64,000 nucleotides of DNA, taken from positions 620,001 through 684,000 of the forward strand of contig VRMN01000002.1 of assembly GCA_008690995.1 (NCBI GenBank), in the 5' to 3' direction. The translations under genes were made by a program, and so were the position numbers. This DNA comes from Porphyridium purpureum. Its lineage: Eukaryota > Rhodophyta > Bangiophyceae > Porphyridiales > Porphyridiaceae. Below the pieces are notes generated by a model, which did no database searches, was not told the origin of the DNA, and saw nothing but the letters and a program-made list of their open reading frames with translations. Shown piece by piece: positions 36,886 to 45,904 of this stretch. Each line of letters opens with the position of its first letter. Positions within the stretch are counted from its first letter, which is position 1.

Positions 36886-37717
36886 ATGGAGCTACCCGCA
36901 CACGGCGTCGCGTCGCGTGAAATTGTGCATACTGCGCGCGGCGGATATGAGATTGGAGGCGATTTGTTCACTGCGGACGAGTCGCGCGCGAAGCATTTTC
37001 ATTCCGTGCGCCCGCATGGGCTAAGTGCACAGCAGACTCGACCTTTGCAAAGCGACAACTTTGTACGTGCTGATGCCGTGTTGTGACATTGTGGATTCGC
37101 TTCCCCTTCTAATCCGAAAGTCATTGAATGCATGCATGCATGCATTCATGTGTGCGTGGGTGCGTGGGTGCTGATGCCTGGCCGTAGGAGCATGCGAAGA
37201 GTCGACATGATCACTCTTTCGCTTTTCCAATTCTCTGGATGCTGACCTTTGTGCTTCGCTTTTGCGTTTGCATGTGTTTACGAATACCTAGCAGAAGTCG
37301 CCGATTCGCCGCAGAAAGCCTGCGCGCTCGAGTGGTCGTGATGTTACAAGTTTCGTGAAGATGCGCGCACGTCAGTCGCGCGCGGCGTCATTTGCCAAGG
37401 GTCTCGACAGCTTGTCGGTCTTTGCGCCACCGGCGTTGAACCCAGACTCGCCGCTGCGCCAAGGCGCCGACCCCGAGGGTACGTTGGTGCTTTCGCCCGT
37501 AGATTTGGATGATTGCGAGGACGATTCTCGCTGGAGGAATGGGAACTTGCTGCACGAGCTAGCGGGGCGAGCTGCACTCCGTGCGAGCGCCCATCTCGTC
37601 AAGAGCAAAGCAGGCATGCTCGCGCGATCGCCGTCGCGCGTGGACCCCGTCGACCAGGACCTGCTGAGCGTCGCGAGTCTCGGCATGCTGTCGTCCTTTT
37701 CCAAACTGCACGACTGA
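36886..37717 (+). CDS. Small basic protein of unknown function, likely two exons
   Basis: Predicted join(36886..37062, 37295..37717), 199 aa. Exon 1 starts at ATG 36886 (MELPAHGVASREIVHTARGG) and reaches a GTACGT donor at 37063 in phase 0. An acceptor ACCTAGCAG ends at 37294, after a TGCTGAC branch-like sequence near 37239, and exon 2 continues open to the stop. Without splicing, a 118-aa frame from ATG 37361 remains (MRARQSRAASFAKGLDSLSV). The joined protein has a basic middle (KSPIRRRKPARSSGR), an acidic patch (DLDDCEDDSRW) and Ala/Leu-rich helices. No domain recognised. Confidence 0.45.
37063..37294 (+). other. Predicted intron containing a 24-bp perfect palindrome
   Basis: 232 bases, GTACGT...CTAGCAG. 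Bases 37125-37148 are a perfect palindrome whose half is TGAATGCATGCA, with alternating GCAT units at the centre, followed by GTGCGTGGGTGCGTGGGTGC. Confidence 0.45.
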
Positions 37718-38284
37718 GCTTCTGGCAGCGCGAGCTGGCTGAAAAAAACGAAGCGTGGCCCCTTGCGTGTGGCGAGCCACCAGCCGCAGCCGTGTGGTTC
37801 GCGACACGCGTGTCAGAACGTGCGTTGTGAAAAGATGAGTTTCGATGATTAAGCTTTGGCGCATTAAAATAACGATCGGGGCTCGGAACTTGTCCGTTTC
37901 AAATTTGAATCAACTCCATCGGCCTCAAAGTGAGCGCGCGCTTCACACGGAGGTGGCGACATTCTGGCGCCCGGCGGGAGCTGACGAGAGAATTCTGGAT
38001 GGGCCGCGATGAGAATCGAGCCTGCCTCTCTCTGAGACGGCCAATCAACACGACTCTGGGTGTCTGGCTCGGCTCACAGGGATTGCGGGGCTGCTGATGG
38101 TGTTGTGCTTGTTGGCGGCGGCGCTGTTTCTTCTCGATTGGCGGTCTGCGCACCTCTTCAGGTGGTCATCTACTGGCAAGCTCAGTGTGGGAATCCTTGC
38201 AGTGCATGTTTACGAGCAGGATTGGGCTTGCTGGGTCACTGCAAATAGAGCTGAGACTTCCTGACTGCGACCGTACAGCACAGA
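37718..38284. other. Intergenic upstream of the SNF2-like gene
   Basis: 567 bp. No gene recognised. GTACAG at 38273-38278 is 7 bp before the SNF2-like ATG. Confidence 0.35.
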
Positions 38285-40054
38285 ATGGATTCTGTTCCAT
38301 ATGTTTTTCAAACAGTGCGCTTCGACGATGATCATGGCGACGAGGAAGACCCTGACGCACTGGCAGAAGCGCTGAAGCACGATGCGCGCGCAAAGGAGTG
38401 GAAGTTCCTGCCGCTCATAAACGGTAACGATTACCGCCTAGACGGAACACTCACGATGCCTAGCGAATGGTATTCGCGATTGACTCATTTTCAACGCATG
38501 GGGATTGCATGGATGTACCACCAAACCGTGAAGAAAACAGGTTTGACCGGAGCCATTCTAGCGGATAAGACATCTGCTGCTGACAAGCGTCTGCAGCTGC
38601 TCGCGCTCTTCGAATGTCTCGTGTACTCCGGCCATGCGAACTTGTCGCGCGCGCTCATTGTTGTTGATGGGTATCATGCGATAGCGTCGTACCTTGAGCT
38701 CATTCGAAGTGGCCTGTGCACGCTGCTGCCTGTTCGAGTTCTCCATGGGAAAAAGGCGCACTGTGAACGTGTGCTCAAAGAACTATCTCATATTCAGGCC
38801 TGTGGGATCGTGCTCACAACTTACGAGGTGCTCACAGCGCATTTGGAAAGGTGCTCAGGAGGCGGAAGTAGTTTAACATCGAGGGACTGGGATTTCGTGG
38901 TCATGGACCATGTGCACACAAAGATTTTGCAGAGCGGATCGCTGACGCGAGTGGCTCAGATTTCATCCACCCGACGAGTCATTTTGTGTGATGTTCCTTT
39001 TCGACCCGAGGTATTTTCGGATATTTACCATGTGACTCAGTACGTCTCCCGCGACAGGGTGTTCGGGAGCAAGCAAGAATTTCTGAAGCAGTACATCGTT
39101 CTGGACCGTACATCATCGAGCAACGTATCTGTACGGATGGAGCCGTTGTTGGAGCGACTGCGTCCTTTCATTCTGAGGAGAGAGCAAGGCCCAGATACCG
39201 TCAGACAGGCATCCTTAGACGATGATGACGATGTAGAGGTACATGACACAGACGGTGATGACGGTGTGGAGGTACATGACACCAACGATGCGGTTTCTGA
39301 CGACGAATCCATGCTCAGTGACGCGTCTAGCGGCTTCCGCACGGCCGAGGGCGAATGCATGATAAGCGATAATGAAGTCGCACCTGAGGAACTATCACCG
39401 CAGTCCCTCAGCATCCGGCCACTGACATACACGATTCTGAAAGCACGTTCCAAGACCCATCGTCGCCTTGTAATGGTCGACTCCAGTTCGGATTCATCAG
39501 AATCCGATTCCGAATGCGAGCGAGACGAACTTCGAAAACCTGCACTCGATGTGTTGGAGCGGACAATGAAAGACACACGTGTTGAACTGAGAGATCAGAT
39601 TTTGCGCCCTTCGCGACGGCCTGGCAGGCGTATCGTGATCGAAAGCTCTGACTCGGAGGATGACCTTTGTTTCCAAATGCAGCGGACTTTTGCTGCGAGT
39701 GAAATTGAGAGCCCAAGTCGAAAGCAGAAAGGGCTCAACACTGGACACGAGGTTTCGAGAAAGTTTGGTAACCGTCGTGTGGATCAAGAGAATGTTGCGT
39801 GTCAGTTCGAAAACATGCAAAGCAAAGATTTTGCAGCTGAGTCCTCAGAACGAGTTGGCCTGGACGATCCAGACAAGCGGAGAACCTATCTATTGCGCGT
39901 TCGCGCGGCAGACACATTGAGGGGAGCGAAAAGGCGTCCGGAACGCGAAAGGGCTCTGAGAATGTACCTGGAGGCTTTAGAATTGAGCGCACGGGATCCC
40001 GTTCTGCATATTCGAGCCGCAACGCTTTCGTACGAGCTGTTTGGTGCTTTATAA
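38285..40054 (+). CDS. SNF2-like protein with degenerate ATPase lobe (ERCC6/ERCC6L relative)
   Basis: 589 aa, ATG 38285. Residues ~55-300 keep the SNF2 N-lobe outline: HFQRMGIAWMYHQTVKK (the Q-motif region, cf. PYQ..G..WL), GAILADKTSAADKRLQLLAL where the Walker A DEMGLGKT should be, VLHGKKAHCERVLKEL, GIVLTTYEVLTAHLE, DWDFVVMDHVHTKI where motif II DE(A/G)H should be, RRVILCDVPF (cf. LLTGTP), and LLERLRPFILRRE. Walker A and B are both ruined and no helicase C-lobe follows. Instead there is an acidic Ser-rich region with SSDSSESDSE-type SIM-like stretches, and a C-terminal TPR-like helix pair (RERALRMYLEALELSARDP), recalling the PICH/ERCC6L TPR. A catalytically dead scaffold is likely. Confidence 0.75.
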   Translation: MDSVPYVFQTVRFDDDHGDEEDPDALAEALKHDARAKEWKFLPLINGNDYRLDGTLTMPSEWYSRLTHFQRMGIAWMYHQTVKKTGLTGAILADKTSAADKRLQLLALFECLVYSGHANLSRALIVVDGYHAIASYLELIRSGLCTLLPVRVLHGKKAHCERVLKELSHIQACGIVLTTYEVLTAHLERCSGGGSSLTSRDWDFVVMDHVHTKILQSGSLTRVAQISSTRRVILCDVPFRPEVFSDIYHVTQYVSRDRVFGSKQEFLKQYIVLDRTSSSNVSVRMEPLLERLRPFILRREQGPDTVRQASLDDDDDVEVHDTDGDDGVEVHDTNDAVSDDESMLSDASSGFRTAEGECMISDNEVAPEELSPQSLSIRPLTYTILKARSKTHRRLVMVDSSSDSSESDSECERDELRKPALDVLERTMKDTRVELRDQILRPSRRPGRRIVIESSDSEDDLCFQMQRTFAASEIESPSRKQKGLNTGHEVSRKFGNRRVDQENVACQFENMQSKDFAAESSERVGLDDPDKRRTYLLRVRAADTLRGAKRRPERERALRMYLEALELSARDPVLHIRAATLSYELFGAL

Positions 40055-40150
40055 AAGCTCGACGAAGCGGAGCTCCACAGTCCGCGTGTCTTCAGTGGCG
40101 CACCATAGGCACGCACGAAACAAGCACCCTCATGGAAACATCCTTGTGGG

Positions 40151-42658
40151 TCACTGTTCGGAGTCACTCGCCGGACGTGGACTCTTAGACTCGTCAAGAT
40201 TTTCCACATCCCCTTCGTCGTCAACATCCACAATCACAACGCCCCGATCGTTCCCGGATGCGCGGCGAGGTGCCTTACGTTTTTCGAACCGAGGTACCTT
40301 ATAGGGATCATTGCGCTTCGTACCAGTAAATGCAGAGAAGAAGTCGCCATCGTCACTGTCAGCCCTTAGATAGTCGTCATCATCGCGATCCTGATCGGTG
40401 AACTCTGCATCTTGATACAATTCCCATGCATTTTTGCGTTCCTCAACTTTGGCGCGCTGAGCAGCTCGGCGCGCTTCAGCTTCGAGAAGAACCTGCTCGG
40501 CGTTGCTGGGAACTTGCATTGGGACAGCTGCCAAAATCGCAGAGATCTCATTTTGCCACCTTAGCTTCTGCATACTCGAAATCACAATCTTAAGCGTGGC
40601 GTGCGAAGCCGAAGTGACAAACGGACCGAAGCATTCAAGCCACACTTCCTTGACGCGCTGCTGGTCCACGTCGTTCCACCGGATGACCGCCTCTTCCGTA
40701 CTCAGCTCAACAAAGGCCCACAAAATATTGGCTAGTTCAGGTCCCGTAAGCGAGTGCATCTCGTCGCCCCGATTCTCCTCGAAGCGAGCGACAAAGTAAT
40801 TCATGAGCATGGACGCAAGGTCCTTACAGTACTCGCGCGTGTTCAAGAACTCGATCAGTGCATCATCGACTGTGGTCACGGGGATCTTGATGAACTTTTT
40901 GGGCTGTCGCATCAAGTCACGGCTCGCCTCGTCCAACTGGAAAAGCTTCGCTTCTGTTCGATTGCGCGAACTATCCATAAACTCGTCATCTGCGTTTCGG
41001 GACTGGCGCTGCACATTCTGCAATCGGAGAAATTCTTCTGCGGCGGTCTTGTCTGTCGGAAGGGTGTAAACCATCGCTTCAAATTTCGTGATCGCCCAGA
41101 CCATCGTGGTGAGGTCAGACGGAGACCACAGTTCACGCTGGAGCGTAAAAAAGTGGGAAATTCGCTTCAAGAACTTTGACGCGGGGGTCCAGTCACACAT
41201 TGCGACTGCCCACGCACATCGCGATACCTCGGACGTGGTAAACTCGTAGCAGAGAAGCTCGAAACGGTCAAACCAATTTGAGAAAAATGCATTTGTCGGT
41301 TCCAACTCGAGGAGGGCATACGTCTGCACAATATTTGTCAGCTGACTTGGATTCCAATCTATTAGGTTTTCGCGAAATCCGTACATAAATGCGACGTAAA
41401 ACGCCCTCTTCAGTTCTGCAGACTGAATTCCGCATCGAGGTGCATTGCAAATAAGACTTTCAAGCTCACTGGTCGTATAGGAAGTTGCATGCCGTCCAAA
41501 TGAAGTCATTAATTTGCCAAGTATGATCTCGAACGAGTCTGTCTCTTCCTGCACGGGCGCCACACTTCCGCTACCCAGAGCTTCAAAGAGGTCCAGAACA
41601 GCGTCTCGTGAGAAGTCTTCGGCCGCACTCCCTTCAATACAGCGAAGCAGTTTGCCCTGCACAGCGATGGGAATACCTTTGCCCACTGCCGTGGCCAATG
41701 CCCACAATAGAAGACATCCACATTCCTCCGAGTCAATCTCATGCTCGAGTACCCACTCATATACCTCCGCCAGGAAGGAAGGCGGAACGCTTAATTCTAA
41801 TTCAGCATAGCTTGCTAGAATCTGCGCCGCCTGCAAAATCGAAAACTCTTGATCTGCGGTGCTATCTATATCTGCCGGGGTTTTGTCTCGCCTCACGTCT
41901 TGCGCTTCTTCTGGAAGAGGAAGAATGAGTGGAGAAGTAAGAAATCGATTCTGCCAGTCAATGAGAAGAGTTGAAGAAGGCCGCACACGCACTCTGGCGA
42001 ACACGCCGAGCAGTTTCACGGCATCCGCCCTGCCCAAGGCATTCAAACCACCCAAGGCGTTAAATTCTCGAAACCATGCAACCAAGAATGCGCGGCCGGG
42101 TGACACGCGAAAAAGCGCGAATTGTTCCAAAAGCCTGAAAAGTATGTGCGCTGCACCGTGATCTGATTCCTCTTGCTGCCCGATAGACGCGAGCTCCGTC
42201 TTCATCCTGTCTCCGAGCGCGAAGAAAAACCGAGTCTGCTCAGACAGGACCCGGTGCAACAGGAAAGAGTACTTCATGGGCGCAAGCCTTTCGTCTATCT
42301 CAGTCAACAGAGCCCAGACCTCTCTGGCATTGGCGCCGGCGGTGAACTGTCCCTGAATCAGCAGCACCCATTCCGACACCAGGCGCAGCACGGCGCGCTG
42401 GTCGCGCGGCAAAAGAGTGTTTCTAATCTTTCCGACATTCAGCGCGCCGCCTTCAATCTGGCTGTGCAACAAATGTTGCTCCTCTGCCGACCGGCGCGCT
42501 TGCTGAACGCGCGTTTCAGCTGCGCGCGCCACGACACGCACGCGGCGGCCACGAGCCCGCACCTCGGTGCGGTTCTGCGGCACAAACGCGCATCGATCAG
42601 TGCCCGCGCCCGCGCACTGCGGCGGCCAGGAGCGTGCTGGCCATCCTGAAACATACAT
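40151..42658 (-). CDS. OPR/HPR-type helical-repeat protein, probable organellar RNA-binding
   Basis: 835 aa, ATG 42658. Long alpha-helical protein with degenerate ~37-residue repeats of the type s..L..ilWAla.l: PSQLTNIVQTYALLEL, TSEVSRCAWAVAMCDW, PSDLTTMVWAITKFEA, TGPELANILWAFVELS. This is the signature of octotricopeptide/heptatricopeptide (FASTK-like) proteins that bind chloroplast or mitochondrial RNA. The Arg-rich start (RARGRRVRVVARAAETRVQQ) is suited to organelle import. The C-terminal ~90 residues are acidic then basic, with no RAP domain seen. Shares the repeat type with the gene at 45905. A GA/CT-rich leader lies immediately upstream, and its promoter is shared with the NADH dehydrogenase gene. 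Confidence 0.7.
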   Translation of the reverse strand: MYVSGWPARSWPPQCAGAGTDRCAFVPQNRTEVRARGRRVRVVARAAETRVQQARRSAEEQHLLHSQIEGGALNVGKIRNTLLPRDQRAVLRLVSEWVLLIQGQFTAGANAREVWALLTEIDERLAPMKYSFLLHRVLSEQTRFFFALGDRMKTELASIGQQEESDHGAAHILFRLLEQFALFRVSPGRAFLVAWFREFNALGGLNALGRADAVKLLGVFARVRVRPSSTLLIDWQNRFLTSPLILPLPEEAQDVRRDKTPADIDSTADQEFSILQAAQILASYAELELSVPPSFLAEVYEWVLEHEIDSEECGCLLLWALATAVGKGIPIAVQGKLLRCIEGSAAEDFSRDAVLDLFEALGSGSVAPVQEETDSFEIILGKLMTSFGRHATSYTTSELESLICNAPRCGIQSAELKRAFYVAFMYGFRENLIDWNPSQLTNIVQTYALLELEPTNAFFSNWFDRFELLCYEFTTSEVSRCAWAVAMCDWTPASKFLKRISHFFTLQRELWSPSDLTTMVWAITKFEAMVYTLPTDKTAAEEFLRLQNVQRQSRNADDEFMDSSRNRTEAKLFQLDEASRDLMRQPKKFIKIPVTTVDDALIEFLNTREYCKDLASMLMNYFVARFEENRGDEMHSLTGPELANILWAFVELSTEEAVIRWNDVDQQRVKEVWLECFGPFVTSASHATLKIVISSMQKLRWQNEISAILAAVPMQVPSNAEQVLLEAEARRAAQRAKVEERKNAWELYQDAEFTDQDRDDDDYLRADSDDGDFFSAFTGTKRNDPYKVPRFEKRKAPRRASGNDRGVVIVDVDDEGDVENLDESKSPRPASDSEQ

Positions 42659-43172
42659 TTCTGCCTCTCTCTCTCTCCCGCCGCAGCGCGCTTATCGTTC
42701 GCCACGGCCAGCGACTCCACCCAGCTCAACATCACCGCGAGCACTCACGGGCATCCGCACCGCAGCGAACCGATTCGATATCGGTTTCATGCGCCGAACG
42801 CACAAACCGATCGAACCGATAGACTGCTCAAGCCGATAAGTCGATAAGCCGACGAACCGCGAGAGAGCGCGCATGCGGCTTTGCGCGCTGACACCGCGCG
42901 ACCGCAGCACGGCGGCGATGTAAAACCGGGGCGTTTGAGTAGAGAGACGCGATTTGCGGTGCGCGTGCGTTTTTGGTGTTGCGGTTGAGCGGAATCGATG
43001 GCGGGGTGGAGCGGGCGTGTTCGTCGTGACGGAAGCGGTGGCGGGGACATAGCGCGGTGCGACGACGGCAGCGACGCGGTGAACGCAGGGAGGGGTAAGG
43101 AGAGGGCACGGAGCGCGTGTTCACGGATCGGAGAGGTACGGAGGTGGGGGTGGGCGAGCGTCCGTGGTCGGG
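42659..43172. promoter_or_regulatory. Divergent promoter of OPR-like and NDH-2 genes with AACCGAT cluster
   Basis: 514 bp. AACCGAT occurs at 42768-42774, 42805-42811 and 42814-42820, and inverted at 42780-42786. The related AGCCGAT (42831-42837), AGTCGAT (42839-42845) and AGCCGAC (42847-42853) follow, so seven sites fall in 86 bp. Confidence 0.5.
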
Positions 43173-45041
43173 ATGAGCGGCTGGATGCGCGGGCTGGGAG
43201 CGCGCGTCGCCGCACAGAAGAATGGGGCGCGCCGATGGATGAGTGTGGACGCAGGCGCGCCGCCCGCGCCGCCGAAGAAGCGGGCGTCCTGGTTTAAGCG
43301 GCTCGTGTACGGGACGCTGGCTGGCACGGGGGCGTATGTCGGGTACCGCGCGTACTTGTTCCAGCAGCGCGTCAAGCTGGAGCAGGCCGACGATCTCGTT
43401 GGCGTGCTGCCCGAGGGTAGAAAGCGTGTCGTCGTGTTGGGCACGGGCTGGGGCGCCATGCCGGTGCTGCGAGGAATCGATTCGTTCAAGTACGAAGTAG
43501 TGTGCGTGTCTCCACGAAATTACTTTTTGATGACGCCTCTGTTGCCGTCCGTTGCAGTCGGCACGGTGGAGACACGCACGGTGTGCGAGTCGCTCAGGAG
43601 CATGCTCGTGGGCAAGAAGATCAAGTTTTACGAGGCGGAATGCCAAGAAATCGACCCAAAGCGCAAGGTGATTGTGTGCGGAGAAAATCACAAGGTGCAC
43701 GGCGATCTCGGGACCATGCGCGAATCAGACAAGGATGTTAGCAAAGTGGTGGCCAAGTCCTCCAGCCGTGCCATCGCAGACTCCACGCGTACGCGACCAA
43801 GCTTTGAGCTCGAGTATGACTACCTGATTGTTGCGGTGGGCGCAGAAAATCAAACGTTTAATACACCGGGTGTGAAGGAGCACGCTCATTTTCTGAAGGA
43901 GCTTCCGGACGCCCGCCGCATCCGTGCGGCGATCTCGGACGCTTTCGAATCTGCAGCAATGCCTGGTGTGTCAGCGGATGAGCGCCAACGTCTTCTACAT
44001 TTCGTTGTGGTTGGTGGCGGCCCGACGGGTGTCGAGTTTGCCGCCGAATTGAACGATTTGGTGAATGAGGATTTGAACCTTGTGCACAAGAAATTAATTG
44101 ATGACGTGAAGATCACTCTCGTAGAGGCGCTGCCTGGCGTACTGACTATGTACGACAAGTCTATCGCGGAGTATACGATGAAGCACTTTTCCCGCGAGCA
44201 CATCGACGTTATGGCAAACACTTTTGTCAAGGGTGTGACTGCGCAGAGCGTCAAGATTCAGAAGAAAGGAGAAGATATCTCGGAGATCCCTTGCGCGCTC
44301 GTTGTTTGGGCGACTGGTATCAAGCCGCGCCCGCTTGTTGATGACTTGCGAAAGGCAATTGGAGAGGCAGTGCAGAGCAACCGTCGCGCGCTTGTGACGA
44401 ACCAGTACCTTGAAGTGAAGGGCGCTGACGGCATTATGGCTCTTGGCGATTGTGCGACTATTGACTTCCCGAAAATGGTCGAGTCGGTAAAAATCCTGTT
44501 TGAAGAGGCAGACACCGTTAAGGATGATCGATTGTCTCTGGCAGAGTTCCAAGCGCTTGTGAAGCAGAAGGCGCATGCCTATCCTCAGCTCGAGTTTTTC
44601 ACAGATGCGGTCGAAAGGCACTTCAAAGAAGCCGACTTGAACGCCGATGGCTACCTGAGTATGGAAGAATTCCATGCTTTGCTTGATAAGATTGACAAGA
44701 AGATCAAAATTTTGCCGGCAACCGCTCAAGTTGCGAACCAGCAGGGTATGTACCTGGCCGCTTACCTGAACTCAATCGATCCGAACGCAGAGGATCCGCA
44801 TCAGTTCTTTTCGCCGTTCCAGTACAAGCACATGGGCTCGCTTGCATACATTGGCTCTGACGAGGCCATCATTGATTTGACAGGGACGAAATTGTTTAAC
44901 TTGGCACTTGGTGGGCGCAATGCCTTTTACCTGTGGCGCTCGTTTTACTTCACCGAGATGTTTACCATGCGCACTAAGATGTTGCTTTTCTCAGACTGGA
45001 TGCGTGCGAAACTGTATGGCCGTGACATCAGCAGAGTATAG
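43173..45041 (+). CDS. Type II (alternative) NADH dehydrogenase with EF-hand, mitochondrial
   Basis: 622 aa, ATG 43173 (MSGWMRGLGARVAAQKNGAR, Arg-rich presequence) followed by a short hydrophobic anchor (LVYGTLAGTGAYVGYRAYLF). Rotenone-insensitive, non-proton-pumping oxidation of NAD(P)H by ubiquinone. The FAD-binding motif is VVVLGTGWGAMPVLRGID, the NAD(P)H-binding motif VVVGGGPTGVEFAAEL, and ALGDCATID the second FAD contact. Between them and the C-terminal quinone/membrane part (QYKHMGSLAYIGSDEAIIDL, RNAFYLWRSFY) is an EF-hand insertion: DLNADGYLSMEE is a complete calcium loop, preceded by a degenerate partner. This matches the plant NDB / fungal NDE calcium-regulated class on the outer face of the inner membrane. 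Confidence 0.95.
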   Translation: MSGWMRGLGARVAAQKNGARRWMSVDAGAPPAPPKKRASWFKRLVYGTLAGTGAYVGYRAYLFQQRVKLEQADDLVGVLPEGRKRVVVLGTGWGAMPVLRGIDSFKYEVVCVSPRNYFLMTPLLPSVAVGTVETRTVCESLRSMLVGKKIKFYEAECQEIDPKRKVIVCGENHKVHGDLGTMRESDKDVSKVVAKSSSRAIADSTRTRPSFELEYDYLIVAVGAENQTFNTPGVKEHAHFLKELPDARRIRAAISDAFESAAMPGVSADERQRLLHFVVVGGGPTGVEFAAELNDLVNEDLNLVHKKLIDDVKITLVEALPGVLTMYDKSIAEYTMKHFSREHIDVMANTFVKGVTAQSVKIQKKGEDISEIPCALVVWATGIKPRPLVDDLRKAIGEAVQSNRRALVTNQYLEVKGADGIMALGDCATIDFPKMVESVKILFEEADTVKDDRLSLAEFQALVKQKAHAYPQLEFFTDAVERHFKEADLNADGYLSMEEFHALLDKIDKKIKILPATAQVANQQGMYLAAYLNSIDPNAEDPHQFFSPFQYKHMGSLAYIGSDEAIIDLTGTKLFNLALGGRNAFYLWRSFYFTEMFTMRTKMLLFSDWMRAKLYGRDISRV

Positions 45042-45580
45042 TGGATGACACCTTCAGTTGTGGATCCAATGGCGCCCATCTCCTTACCACAAGGCTTACT
45101 TTCTTGGACAGGTTGAAACAGAAGGAGATCGCGCGCTGACCATACGATGGAATTCCCACGACTAAAGCCAAAGTTATAAGATTAAAGCGGCGCACACGGG
45201 GAGGAAACTCTTGGACGATTTGGTCAGCATTTTTTCCGTACGTACTGGTGCAACACGGGACGGGATAGACGGCGGCTCACCAGAATTCTTGTGCCCCTTG
45301 CGCGTGAGGATTTTGATCGGGGCATCGATCAGGTGCAGGCTTTCAGTAAGTCAAGTCTGTACGTCATTGGACGAGAAAATAGTCCTCTGAAGTCTAACAT
45401 GGTAAAATACTTTGAACATGTCATCACAAGCAGGCTTAGGTAGCTCGGCTCTCGCTAGCTTCCTGACACAATTGCCCTCGACCAAAACCCGGGTGAGCTC
45501 ACACGAAACGAAGTAGATTCCAGAACTTACCGGCACCCTTGATGACAAGACGCTTGTTCTACCTAGCACGCGCTCCATGC
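45042..45580. other. Intergenic between convergent NDH-2 and U1C genes
   Basis: 539 bp between two stops. Short frames only; presumably two 3' UTRs. Confidence 0.35.
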
Positions 45581-45853
45581 TCAATTCCCCGTGCTCAGAT
45601 CGCCGCTCTCTAGCCGAAGCTGCTGCACGACGGTTACCCCATGCGTGCGACTGGCCCTGCCCTGAGCGACATCGCGCTCGAACTCCTCCACGACACGATC
45701 TACGCGGCCCTGCAGTTGTTCGTCCAGCACCTTTCGGTAGTAATCGGCCACCTTCATGCGGTGCCGATTGCCTGCCATATGCTGCTTGCGCACGCTCGAC
45801 GACCCATGTCTCAAGAACACCCCGCAATACTCGCAGAAGTATCGTGCCCCCAT
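45581..45853 (-). CDS. SNRPC: U1 snRNP protein C
   Basis: 90 aa, ATG 45853. U1-type C2H2 zinc finger at the very N-terminus: MGARYFCEYCGVFLRHGSSS with ligands C7, C10, H25 and H31, and VRKQHMAGNRHRM as in SVRKTHCSGRKHK of human U1C. It is followed by helix VADYYRKVLDEQLQGRVDRV, the part that stabilises 5' splice site recognition. The proline/methionine-rich tail of animal U1C is missing and replaced by a short hydrophilic end, giving a compact protein. A working U1C fits the few but canonical introns predicted here. ATG only 51 bp from that of the divergent OPR-like gene. Confidence 0.92.
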   Translation of the reverse strand: MGARYFCEYCGVFLRHGSSSVRKQHMAGNRHRMKVADYYRKVLDEQLQGRVDRVVEEFERDVAQGRASRTHGVTVVQQLRLESGDLSTGN

Positions 45854-45904
45854 GGACTTCTTCTTCGTCGCCGCCGATAGTCACTTGTACGAAGCTGATC
45901 GCGG

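Noticed and set aside
42828-43700. 290-codon minus frame overlapping the NDH-2 start
   Set aside because: Antisense to conserved FAD-binding codons; His/Arg-rich shadow.
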